Part shown: positions 51,510 through 63,100 of the stretch, piece after piece
How positions within the stretch are numbered: position 1 is the first letter of the stretch
Layout of the letters: every line of letters starts with the position of its first letter
Assembly: GCA_949987565.1 (NCBI GenBank)
Contig: OX465107.1
Location: 14,009,051 to 14,073,050 of the forward strand
Reading direction: 5' to 3'
Origin: Luidia sarsii
Lineage: Eukaryota > Echinodermata > Asteroidea > Paxillosida > Luidiidae
Length of the DNA: 64,000 nt
Made by a program: the position numbers and the translations under genes
Notes under the pieces: generated by a model
What the model saw: only the letters and a program-made list of their open reading frames with translations
Told to the model about the DNA's origin: nothing
Database searches by the model: none

Positions 51510-52269
51510 ATTATCTCCGCCGACTGTTACGCGATCCTGCCCATACAACACAGCTTCCTCGCTGATTAAAGTAAGTTCTCTTTGCATGATGATAATTTCA
51601 TCATCAAATGTCCGATTTCAGATTTCTTCAAACTGGTCGATTGCCCTTTCCAAGGCCTCACAGCAGAAAAAGTTTCAGCTTTTTCATAATAAAATTAATG
51701 GAGATATTAACTCGCAGTCTGTTTTTCTTTTCAGAATCTCTCCGCCGTGTGTAATTTGCTACTGCCCATACAACACAAGCTGCCTCGCTGATGAAAGTAA
51801 GTTCTCATTGCATGATGATAGTTTTATCATCAAATGTCCGATTTCAGATTTCTTAATACTGGTCGATTGCCCGTTCCAAGGCCTCACCGCAGACCAAGTT
51901 TCACCTTTTTCATATTAAATTTGAAGGAGATATTAACTGGCAAAGTTTGTTTTTCCTTCCAGATTATCTCCGCCGACTGTTACGCGATCCTGCCCATACA
52001 ACACAAGCTTCCTCGCTGATTAAAGTAAGTTCTCTTTGCATGATGATAATTTCATCATCAAATGTCCGATTTCAGATTTCTTAATACTGGTCGATTGCCC
52101 GTTCCAAGGCCTCACAGCAGAAAAAGTTTCAGCTTTTTCATAATAAAATTGAAGGAGATATTAACTCGCAAAGTCTGTTTTTCTTTTCAGATTCTCTCCG
52201 CCGACTGTAATTTGCTACTGCCCATACAACACAAGCTTCCTCGCTGATTAAAGTAAGTTCTCTTTGCAT

Positions 52270-52300
52270 GATGATAATTTAATTATTAAATGTCCAATTA
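52270..52300 (+). repeat. C-type unit marker (one of ten, all beyond 48.4 kb)
   Basis: C units read AAATGTCCAATTACTGATTT or AACGTCCGATTACTG where other units have TGTCCGATTTCAGATT, so the secondary CAG is absent. Most also have TTTCTAAGGACTCACTGCAG. I see them near 48421, 52283, 53649, 55013, 55249, 56829, 57737, 60009, 60701 and 62745, and none before 48 kb. They are otherwise A-like with TTTCCTTCCAG and TGTTATGCGATCC. Confidence 0.8.
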
Positions 52301-55300
52301 CTGATTTCTTAATACTGATCGATTGCCCTTTCTAAGGACTCACTGCAGACCAAGTTTCAGCTTTTTCATATTAAATTTGAAGGAGATATTAACTGGCAAA
52401 GTTTGTTTTTCCTTCCAGATTATCTCCGCCGACTGTTATGCGATCCTGCCCATACAACACAAGCTGCCTCGCTGATTAAAGTAAGTTCTCATTGCATGAT
52501 GATAGTTTTATCATCAAATGTCCGATTTCAGATTTCTTAATACTGGTCGATTGCCCGTTCCAAGGTTTCACCGCAGACCAAGTTTCATCTTTTTCATATT
52601 AAATTTGAAGGAGATATTAACTGGCAAAGTTTGTTTTTCCTTCCAGATTATCTCCGCCGACTGTTATGCGATCCTGCCCATACAACACAAGCTGCCTCGC
52701 TGATTAAAGTAAGTTCTCATTGCATGATGATAGTTTTATCATCAAATGTCCGATTTCAGATTTCGTAATACTGGTCGATTGCCCGTTCCAAGGTTTCACC
52801 GCAGACCAAGTTTCACCTTTTTCATATTAAATTTGAAGGAGATATTAACTGGCAAAGTTTGTTTTTCCTTCCAGATTATCTCCGCCGACTGTTACGCGAT
52901 CCTGCCCATACAACACAAGCTTCCTCGCTGATTAAAGTAAGTTCTCTTTGCATGATAATAATTTCATCATCAAATGTCCGATTTCAGATTTCTTCAAACT
53001 GGTCGATTGCCCATTCCAAGGCCTTACAGCAGAAAAAGTTTCAGCTTTTTCATAATAAAATTAATGGAGATATTAACTCGCAGTCTGTTTTTCTTTTCAG
53101 ATTCTCTCCGGCGTTTGTAATTTGCTACTGCCCATACAACACAAGCTGCCTCGCTGATTAAATTAAGTTCTCATTGCATGATGATAGTTTTATCATCAAA
53201 TGTCCGATTTCAGATTTCTTAATACTGGTCGATTGCCCGTTCCAAGGCCTCACCGCAGACCAAGTTTCACCTTTTTCATATTAAATTTGAAGGAGATATT
53301 AACTGGCAAAGTTTGTTTTTCCTTCCAGATTATCTCCGTCGACTGTTACGCGATCCTGCCCATACAACACAAGCTTCCTCGCTGATTAAAGTAAGTTCTC
53401 TTTGCATGATGATAATTTCATCATCAAATGTCCGATTTCAGATTTCTTAATACTGGTCGATTGCCCGTTCCAAGGCCTCACAGCAGAAAAAGTTTCAGCT
53501 TTTTCATAATAAAATTGAAGGAGATATTAACTCGCAAAGTCTGTTTTTCTTTTCAGATTCTCTCCGCCGACTGTAATTTGCTACTGCCCATACAACACAA
53601 GCTTCCTCGCTGATTAAAGTAAGTTCTCTTTGCATGATGATAATTTCATTATTAAATGTCCAATTACTGATTTCTTAATACTGGTCGATTGCCCTTTCAA
53701 AGGACTCACTGCAGACCAAGTTTCAGCTTTTTCATATTAAATTTGAAGGAGATATTAACTGGCAAAGTTTGTTTTTCCTTCCAGATTATCTCCGCCGACT
53801 GTTATGCGATCCTGCCCATACAACACAAGCTGCCTCGCTGACTAAAGTAAGTTCTCATTGCATGATGATAGTTTTATCATCAAATGTCCGATTTCAGATT
53901 TCGTAATACTGGTCGATTGCCCGTTCCAAGGTTTCACCGCAGACCAAGTTTCACCTTTTTCATATTAAATTTGAAGGAGATATTAACTGGCAAAGTTTGT
54001 TTTTCCTTCCAGATTATCTCCGCCGACTGTTACGCGATCCTGCCCATACAACACAAGCTTCCTCGCTGATTAAAGTAAGTTCTCTTTGCATGATAATAAT
54101 TTCATCATCAAATGTCCGATTTCAGATTTCTTCAAACTGGTCGATTGCCCTTTCCAAGGCCTCACAGCAGAAAAAGTTTCAGCTTTTTCATAATAAAATT
54201 AATGGAGATATTAACTCGCAGTCTGTTTTTCTTTTCAGATTCTCTCCGGCGTGTGTAATTTGCTACTGCCCATACAACACAAGCTGCCTCGCTGATTAAA
54301 TTAAGTTCTCATTGCATGATGATAGTTTTATCATCAAATGTCCGATTTCAGATTTCTTAATACTGGTCGATTGCCCGTTCCAAGGCCTCACCGCAGACCA
54401 AGTTTCACCTTTTTCATATTAAATTTGAAGGAGATATTAACTGGCAAAGTTTGTTTTTCCTTCCAGATTATCTCCGCCGACTGTTACGCGATCCTGCCCA
54501 TACAACACAGCTTCCTCGCTGATTAAAGTAAGTTCTCTTTGCATTATGATAATTTCATCATCAAATGTCCGATTTCAGATTTCTTCAAACTGGTCGATTG
54601 CCCTTTCCAAGGCCTCACAGCACAAAAAGTTTCAGCTTTTTCATAATAAAATTAATGGAGATATTAACTCGCAGTCTGTTTTTCTTTTCAGAATCTCTCC
54701 GCCGTGTGTAATTTGCTACTGCCCATACAACACAAGCTGCCTCGCTGATGAAAGTAAGTTCTCATTGCATGATGATAGTTTTATCATCAAATGTCCGATT
54801 TCAGATTTCTTAATACTGGTCGATTGCCCGTTCCAAGGCCTCACCGCGGACCAAGTTTAACCTTTTTCATATTAAATTTGAAGGAGATATTAACTGGCAA
54901 AGTTTGTTTTTCCTTCCAGATTATCTCCGCCGACTGTTACGCGATCCTGCCCATACAACACAAGCTTCCTCGCTGATTACAGTAAGTTCTCTTTGCATGA
55001 TGATAATTTCATTAGTAAATGTCCAATTACTGATTTCTTAATACTGGTCGATTGCCCTTTCTAAGGACTCACTGCAGACCAAGTTTCAGCTTTTTCATAT
55101 TAAATTTGAAGGAGATATTAACTGGCAAAGTTTGTTTTTCCTTCCAGATTATCTCCGCCGACTGTTACGCGATCCTGCCCATACAACACAAGCTTCCTCG
55201 CTGATTAAAGTAAGTTCTCTTTGCATGATGATAATTTTATCATTAAACGTCCGATTACTGATTTCTTAATACTGGTCGATTGCCCGTTCCAAGGCCTCAC

Positions 55301-55436
55301 CGCAGACCAAGTTTCACCTTTTTCTTATTAAATTTGAAGGAGATATTACCTGGCAAAGTTTGTTTTTCCTTCCAGATTATCTCCGCCGACTGTTATGCGA
55401 TCCTACCATACAACACAAGCTTCCTCGCTAATTAAA

Positions 55437-55602
55437 ATAAGTTCTCTTTGCATGATGATAATTTCATCATCAAATGTCCGATTTCAGATTTCATCAAACT
55501 GGTCGATTGCCCTTTCCAAGGCCTCACAGCAGAAAAGGTTTCAGCTTTTTTATACTAAAATTGAAGGAGATACTAACGCGCAAACTGTGTTTTTCCTTCC
55601 AG
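55437..55602 (+). other. Intron-like unit with exact TACTAAC but dead donor, copy 1
   Basis: TACTAAC at 55571-55577 is the exact branch-site consensus, 26 bp (branch A 55576) before AG at 55601-55602. The donor of the same intron is ATAAGT at 55437. The unit also has TTTTTATACTAAAATTG and CGCGCAAACTGTG. Confidence 0.75.
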
Positions 55603-57183
55603 ATTCTCTCCGCCGACTGTTATGCGATCCTGCCATACAACACAAGCCTCCTCGCTGATTAAAGTAAGTTCTCTTTGCATGATGATGAATTCATCATCAA
55701 ATGTCCGATTTCAGATTTCTTCAAACTGGTCGATTGCCCTTTCCAAGGCCTCACAGCAGAAAAAGTTTCAGCTTTTTCATAATAAAATTAATGGAGATAT
55801 TAACTCGCAGTCTGTTTTTCTTTTCAGATTCTCTCCGGCGTGTGTAATTTGCTACTGCCCATACAACACAAGCTACCTCGCTGATTAAAGTAAGTTCTCA
55901 TTGCATGATGATAGTTTTATCATCAAATGTCCGATTTCAGATTTCTTAATACTGGTCGATTGCCCGTTCCAAGGCCTCACCGCAGACCAAGTTTCACCTT
56001 TTTCATATTAAATTTGAAGGAGATATTAACTGGCAAAGTTTGTTTTTCCTTCCAGATTATCTCCGCCGACTGTTACGCGATCCTGCCCATACAACACAGC
56101 TTCCTCGCTGATTAAAGTAAGTTCTCTTTGCATGATGATAATTTCATCATCAAATGTCCGATTTCAGATTTCTTCAAACTGGTCGATTGCCCTTTCCAAG
56201 GCCTCACAGCACAAAAAGTTTCAGCTTTTTCATAATAAAATTAATGGAGATATTAACTCGCAGTCTGTTTTTCTTTTCAGAATCTCTCCGCCGTGTGTAA
56301 TTTGCTACTGCCCATACAACACAAGCTGCCTCGCTGATGAAAGTAAGTTCTCATTGCATGATGATAGTTTTATCATCAAATGTCCGATTTCAGATTTCTT
56401 AATACTGGTCGATTGCCCGTTCCAAGGCCTCACCGCGGACCAAGTTTCACCTTTTTCATATTAAATTTGAAGGAGATATTAACTGGCAAAGTTTGTTTTT
56501 CCTTCCAGATTATCTCCGCCGACTGTTACGCGATCCTGCCCATACAACACAAGCTTCCTCGCTGATTACAGTAAGTTCTCTTTGCATTATGATAATTTCA
56601 TCATCAAATGTCCGATTTCGGATTTCTTAATACTGGTCGATTGCCCGTTCCAAGGCCTCACAGCAGAAAAAGTTTCAGCTTTTTCATAATAAAATTGAAG
56701 GAGATATTAACTCGCAAAGTCTGTTTTTCTTTTCAGATTCTCTCCGCCGACTGTAATTTGCTACTGCCCATACAACACAAGCTTCCTCGCTGATTAAAGT
56801 AAGTTCTCTTTGCATGATGATAATTTCATTATTAAATGTCCAATTACTGATTTCTTAATACTGGTCGATTGCCCTTTCTAAGGACTCACTGCAGACCAAG
56901 TTTCAGCTTTTTCATATTAAATTTGAAGGAGATATTAACTGGCAAAGTTTGTTTTTCCTTCCAGATTATCTCCGCCGACTGTTATGCGATCCTGCCCATA
57001 CAACACAAGCTGCCTCGCTGATTAAAGTAAGTTCTCATTGCATGATGATAGTTTTATCATCAAATGTCCGATTTCAGATTTATTAATACTGGTCGATTGC
57101 CCGTTCCAAGGCCTCACGGCAGACCAAGTTTCACCTTTTTCATATTAAATTTGAAGGAGATATTAACTGGCAAAGTTTGTTTT

Positions 57184-57192
57184 TCCTTCCAC
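57184..57192 (+). other. Destroyed 3' splice site (CAG to CAC)
   Basis: CTTCC is followed by CAC at 57190-57192 instead of CAG. It is an independent event from the one at 51509. Both lie in the distal domain. Confidence 0.75.
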
Positions 57193-60100
57193 ATTATCTC
57201 CGCCGACTGTTACGCGATCCTGCCCATACAACACAAGCTTCCTCGCTGATTAAAGTAAGTTCTCATTGCATGATGATAGTTTTATCATCAAATGTCCGAT
57301 TTCAGATTTCTTAATACTGGTCGATTGCCCGTTCCAAGGCCTCACCGCAGACCAAGTTTCATCTTTTTCATATTAAATTTGAAGGAGATATTAACTGGCA
57401 AAGTTTGTTTTTCCTTCCAGATTATCTCCGCCGACTGTTACGCGATCCTGCCCATACAACACAGCTTCCTCGCTGATTAAAGTAAGTTCTCTTTGCATGA
57501 TGATAATTTCATTATCAAATGTCCGATTTCAGATTTCTTCAAACTGGTCGATTGCCCTTTCCAAGGCCTCACATCAGAAAAAGTTTCAGCTTTTTCATAA
57601 TAAAATTGAAGGAGATATTAACTCGCAAAGTCTGTTTTTCTTTTCAGATTCTCTCCGCCGACTGTAATTTGCTACTGCCCATACAACACAAGCTTCCTCG
57701 CTGATTAAAGTAAGTTCTCTTTGCATGATGATAATTTCATTATTAAATGTCCAATTACTGATTTCTTAATACTGGTCGATTGCCCTTTCTAAGGACTCAC
57801 TGCAGACCAAGTTTCAGCTTTTTCATATTAAATTTGAAGGAGATATTAACTGGCAAAGTTTGTTTTTCCTTCCAGATTATCTCCGCCGACTGTTATGCGA
57901 TCCTGCCCATACAACACAAGCTGCCTCGCTGACTAAAGTAAGTTCTCATTGCATGATGATAGTTTTATCATCAAATGTCCGATTTCAGATTTCGTAATAC
58001 TGGTCGATTGCCCGTTCCAAGGTTTCACCGCAGACCAAGTTTCACCTTTTTCATATTAAATTTGAAGGAGATATTAACTGGCAAAGTTTGTTTTTCCTTC
58101 CAGATTATCTCCGCCGACTGTTACGCGATCCTGCCCATACAACACAAGCTTCCTCGCTGATTAAAGTAAGTTCTCTTTGCATGATAATAATTTCATCATC
58201 AAATGTCCGATTTCAGATTTCTTCAAACTGGTCGATTGCCCTTTCCAAGGCCTCACAGCAGAAAAAGTTTCAGCTTTTTCATAATAAAATTAATGGAGAT
58301 ATTAACTCGCAGTCTGTTTTTCTTTTCAGATTCTCTCCGGCGTGTGTAATTTGCTACTGCCCATACAACACAAGCTGCCTCGCTGATTAAATTAAGTTCT
58401 CATTGCATGATGATAGTTTTATCATCAAATGTCCGATTTCAGATTTCTTAATACTGGTCGATTGCCCGTTCCAAGGCCTCACCGCAGACCAAGTTTCACC
58501 TTTTTCATATTAAATTTGAAGGAGATATTAACTGGCAAAGTTTGTTTTTCCTTCCAGATTATCTCCGCCGACTGTTACGCGATCCTGCCCATACAACACA
58601 GCTTCCTCGCTGATTAAAGTAAGTTCTCTTTGCATTATGATAATTTCATCATCAAATGTCCGATTTCAGATTTCTTCAAACTGGTCGATTGCCCTTTCCA
58701 AGGCCTCACAGCACAAAAAGTTTCAGCTTTTTCATAATAAAATTAATGGAGATATTAACTCGCAGTCTGTTTTTCTTTTCAGAATCTCTCCGCCGTGTGT
58801 AATTTGCTACTGCCCATACAACACAAGCTGCCTCGCTGATGAAAGTAAGTTCTCATTGCATGATGATAGTTTTATCATCAAATGTCCGATTTCAGATTTC
58901 TTAATACTGGTCGATTGCCCGTTCCAAGGCCTCACCGCGGACCAAGTTTCACCTTTTTCATATTAAATTTGAAGGAGATATTAACTGGCAAAGTTTGTTT
59001 TTCCTTCCAGATTATCTCCGCCGACTGTTACGCGATCCTGCCCATACAACACAAGCTTCCTCGCTGATTACAGTAAGTTCTCTTTGCATTATGATAATTT
59101 CATCATCAAATGTCCGATTTCGGATTTCTTAATACTGGTCGATTGCCCTTTCTAAGGACTCACTGCAGACCAAGTTTCACCTTTTTCATATTAAATTTGA
59201 AGGAGATATTAACTGGCAAAGTTTGTTTTTCCTTCCAGATTATCTCCGCCGACTGTTACGCGATCCTGCCCATACAACACAGCTTCCTCGCTGATTAAAG
59301 TAAGTTCTCTTTGCATGATGATAATTTCATCATCAAATGTCCGATTTCAGATTTCTTCAAACTGGTCGATTGCCCGTTCCAAGGCCTCACAGCAGAAAAA
59401 GTTTCAGCTTTTTCATAATAAAATTAATGGAGATATTAACTCGCAGTCTGTTTTTCTTTTCAGAATCTCTCCGCCGTGTGTAATTTGCTACTGCCCATAC
59501 AACACAAGCTGCTTCGCTGATGAAAGTAAGTTCTCATTGCATGATGATAGTTTTATCATCAAATGTCCGATTTCAGATTTCTTAATACTGGTCGATTGCC
59601 CGTTCCAAGGCCTCACCGCAGACCAAGTTTCACCTTTTTCATATTAAATTTGAAGGAGATATTAACTGGCAAAGTTTGTTTTTCCTTCCAGATTATCTCC
59701 GTCGACTGTTACGCGATCCTGCCCATACAACACAAGCTTCCTCGCTGATTAAAGTAAGTTCTCTTTGCATGATGATAATTTCATCATCAAATGTCCGATT
59801 TCAGATTTCTTAATACTGGTCGATTGCCCGTTCCAAGGCCTCACAGCAGAAAAAGTTTCAGCTTTTTCATAATAAAATTGAAGGAGATATTAACTCGCAA
59901 AGTCTGTTTTTCTTTTCAGATTCTCTCCGCCGACTGTAATTTGCTACTGCCCATACAACACAAGCTTCCTCGCTGATTAAAGTAAGTTCTCTTTGCATGA
60001 TGATAATTTCATTATTAAATGTCCAATTACTGATTTCTTAATACTGGTCGATTGCCCTTTCTAAGGACTCACTGCAGACCAAGTTTCAGCTTTTTCATAT

Positions 60101-60890
60101 TAAATTTGAAGGAGATATTAACTGGCAAAGTTTGTTTTTCCTTCCAGATTATCTCCGCCGACTGTTATGCGATCCTGCCCATACAACACAAGCTGCCTCG
60201 CTGACTAAAGTAAGTTCTCATTGCATGATGATAGTTTTATCATCAAATGTCCGATTTCAGATTTCGTAATACTGGTCGATTGCCCGTTCCAAGGTTTCAC
60301 CGCAGACCAAGTTTCACCTTTTTCATATTAAATTTGAAGGAGATATTAACTGGCAAAGTTTGTTTTTCCTTCCAGATTATCTCCGCCGACTGTTACGCGA
60401 TCCTGCCCATACAACACAAGCTTCCTCGCTGATTAAAGTAAGTTCTCTTTGCATGATAATAATTTCATCATCAAATGTCCGATTTCAGATTTCTTCAAAC
60501 TGGTCGATTGCCCTTTCCAAGGCCTCACAGCAGAAAAAGTTTCAGCTTTTTCATAATAAAATTAATGGAGATATTAACTCGCAGTCTGTTTTTCTTTTCA
60601 GATTCTCTCCGGCGTGTGTAATTTGCTACTGCCCATACAACACAAGCTGCCTCGCTGATTAAATTAAGTTCTCTTTGCATGATGATAATTTTATCATTAA
60701 ACGTCCGATTACTGATTTCTTAATACTGGTCGATTGCCCGTTCCAAGGCCTCACCGCAGACCAAGTTTCACCTTTTTCTTATTAAATTTGAAGGAGATAT
60801 TACCTGGCAAAGTTTGTTTTTCCTTCCAGATTATCTCCGCCGACTGTTATGCGATCCTACCATACAACACAAGCTTCCTCGCTAATTAAA

Positions 60891-61056
60891 ATAAGTTCTC
60901 TTTGCATGATGATAATTTCATCATCAAATGTCCGATTTCAGATTTCATAAAACTGGTCGATTGCCCTTTCCAAGGCCTCACAGCAAAAAAAGTTTCAGCT
61001 TTTTTATACTAAAATTGAAGGAGATACTAACGCGCAAACTGTGTTTTTCCTTCCAG
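60891..61056 (+). other. Intron-like unit with exact TACTAAC but dead donor, copy 2
   Basis: TACTAAC at 61025-61031, AG at 61055-61056, ATAAGT donor at 60891. It lies 5,454 bp after copy 1 and shares its other markers, so it is a duplicate. Confidence 0.75.
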
Positions 61057-61257
61057 ATTCTCTCCGCCGACTGTTATGCGATCCTGCCATACAACACAAG
61101 CCTCCTCGCTGATTAAAGTAAGTTCTCTTTGCATGATGATAAATTCATCATCAAATGTCCGATTTCAGATTTCTTCAAACTGGTCGATTGCCCTTTCCAA
61201 GGCCTCACAGCAGAAAAAGTTTCAGCTTTTTCATAATAAAATTAATGGAGATATTAA

Positions 61258-61281
61258 CTCGCATTTTTTTTTTCTTTTCAG
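61258..61281 (+). other. Expanded T-run before an acceptor
   Basis: Between CTCGCA and TTTTCAG the usual GTCTG is replaced by T, leaving an almost pure pyrimidine run ending in CAG at 61279-61281. The next exon-like block reads ATTCTTTCCGGCG and its donor is TTAAGT (61344). It is probably slippage or substitution in one B unit; a sequencing error in the homopolymer is possible. Confidence 0.5.
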
Positions 61282-62934
61282 ATTCTTTCCGGCGTGTGTA
61301 ATTTGCTACTGCCCATACAACACAAGCTGCCTCGCTGATTAAATTAAGTTCTCATTGCATGATGATAGTTTTATCATCAAATGTCCGATTTCAGATTTCT
61401 TAATACTGGTCGATTGCCCGTTCAAAGGCCTCACCGCAGACCAAGTTTCACCTTTTTCATATTAAATTTGAAGGAGATATTAACTGGCAAAGTTTGTTTT
61501 TCCTTCCAGATTATCTCCGCCGACTGTTACGCGATCCTGCCCATACAACACAGCTTCTTGCTGATTAAAGTAAGTTCTCTTTGCATTATGATAATTTCAT
61601 CATCAAATGTCCGATTTCAGATTTCTTTAAACTGGTCGATTGCCCTTTCCAAGGCCTCACAGCACAAAAAGTTTCAGCTTTTTCATAATAAAATTAATGG
61701 AGATATTAACTCGCAGTCTGTTTTTCTTTTCAGAATCTCTCCGCCGTGTGTAATTTGCTACTGCCCATACAACACAAGCTGCCTCGCTGATGAAAGTAAG
61801 TTCTCATTGCATGATGATAGTTTTATCATCAAATGTCCGATTTCAGATTTCTTAATACTGGTCGATTGCCCGTTCCAAGGCCTCACCGCGGACCAAGTTT
61901 CACCTTTTTCATATTAAATTTGAAGGAGATATTAACTGGCAAAGTTTGTTTTTCCTTCCAGATTATCTCCGCCGACTGTTACGCGATCCTGCCCATACAA
62001 CACAAGCTTCCTCGCTGATTACAGTAAGTTCTCTTTGCATTATGATAATTTCATCATCAAATGTCCGATTTCGGATTTCTTAATACTGGTCGATTGCCCG
62101 TTCCAAGGCCTCACAGCAGAAAAAGTTTCAGCTTTTTCATAATAAAATTGAAGGAGATATTAACTCGCAAAGTCTGTTTTTCTTTTCAGATTCTCTCCGC
62201 CGACTGTAATTTGCTACTGCCCATACAACACAAGCTTCCTCGCTGATTAAAGTAAGTTCTCTTTGCATGATGATAATTTCATTAATAAATGTCCGATTTC
62301 AGATTTCTTAATACTGGTCGATTGCCCGTTCCAAGGCCTCACCGCAGACCAAGTTTCACCTTTTTCATATTAAATTTGAAGGAGATATTAACTGGCAAAG
62401 TTTGTTTTTCCTTCCAGATTATCTCCGCCGACTGTTATGCGATCCTGCCCATACAACACAAGCTGCCTCGCTGATTAAAGTAAGTTATCATTGCATGATG
62501 ATAGTTTTATCATCAAATGTCCGATTTCAGATTTCTTAATACTGGTCGATTGCCCGTTCCAAGGCCTCACCGCAGACCAAGTTTCACCTTTTTCATATTA
62601 AATTTGAAGGAGATATTAACTGGCAAAGTTTGTTTTTCCTTCCAGATTATATCCGCCGACTGTTATGCGATCCTGCCCATACAACACAAGCTGCCTCGCT
62701 GATTGAAGTAAGTTCTCTTTGCATGATGATAATTTTATCATTAAACGTCCGATTACTGATTTCTTAATACTGGTCGATTGCGCGTTCCAAGGCCTCACCG
62801 CAGACCAAGTTTCACCTTTTTCTTATTAAATTTGAAGGAGATATTACCTGGCAAAGTTTGTTTTTCCTTCCAGATTATCTCCGCCGACTGTTATGCGATC
62901 CTACCATACAACACAAGCTTCCTCGCTAATTAAA

Positions 62935-63100
62935 ATAAGTTCTCTTTGCATGATGATAATTTCATCATCAAATGTCCGATTTCAGATTTCATAAAACTGG
63001 TCGATTGCCCTTTCCAAGGCCTCACAGCAGACCAAGTTTCAGCTTTTTTATACTAAAATTGAAGGAGATACTAACGCGCAAACTGTGTTTTTCCTTCCAG
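62935..63100 (+). other. Intron-like unit with exact TACTAAC but dead donor, copy 3
   Basis: TACTAAC at 63069-63075, AG at 63099-63100, ATAAGT donor at 62935. It lies 2,044 bp after copy 2. This copy has CAGCAGACCAAG in place of CAGCAAAAAAAG or CAGCAGAAAAGG, a small A/B mosaic. Confidence 0.75.

Larger units (their letters stand above)
51381..53883 (+). repeat. Distal domain, 5- to 6-unit repeats
   Basis: 51834-52517 recurs at 53200-53883 (offset 1,366 bp, six units minus 2 bases), and 52746-53199 recurs at 53884-54337 (offset 1,138 bp, five units minus 2). The units include C types near 52283 and 53649, B units with the CGCAGTCTG deletion, CAGAATCTCTCC exon starts and GATGAAAGTAAG exon ends. 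The acceptor at 51507-51509 is destroyed. Confidence 0.75.
53884..58881 (+). repeat. Distal domain, long repeats with offset of about 4.09 kb
   Basis: 53884-54980 recurs at 57975-59070 at an offset of 4,091 bp. A nested copy of 54338-55000 occurs at 55927-56590 (offset 1,589 bp). Markers are CAGCACAAAAAG, CGCGGACCAAG, TTACAGTAAG, GCATTATGATAA and CATACAACACAGCTTCC (one base short). C units are near 55013, 55249, 56829 and 57737, and a TACTAAC unit is near 55571. The acceptor at 57190-57192 is destroyed. Confidence 0.72.
50887..62936 (+). other. Ten units with the donor GT destroyed
   Basis: GTAAGT is changed to ATAAGT at 50890, 51344, 55437, 60891 and 62935, and to TTAAGT at 53163, 54301, 58392, 60664 and 61344 (first base of the former GT). 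Several are copies of one event spread by higher-order duplication: the TTAAGT units all have CTCCGGCG, CTCCGGCGTTTG or similar B exons, and three ATAAGT units share CTCGCTAATTAAA. I found no loss of GT before 50.8 kb. Confidence 0.8.

Noticed and set aside
61381..61917. Longest open frame, 178 codons
   Set aside because: It arises only because small deletions near 61550 and at the CGCAGTCTG site join two frames of neighbouring units. Neighbouring units of the same family are not open in this way.
62616..62798. Open frame of 60 codons on the - strand
   Set aside because: A chance product of substitutions in a distal C-type unit; absent from its sister copies near 55.2 and 60.7 kb.
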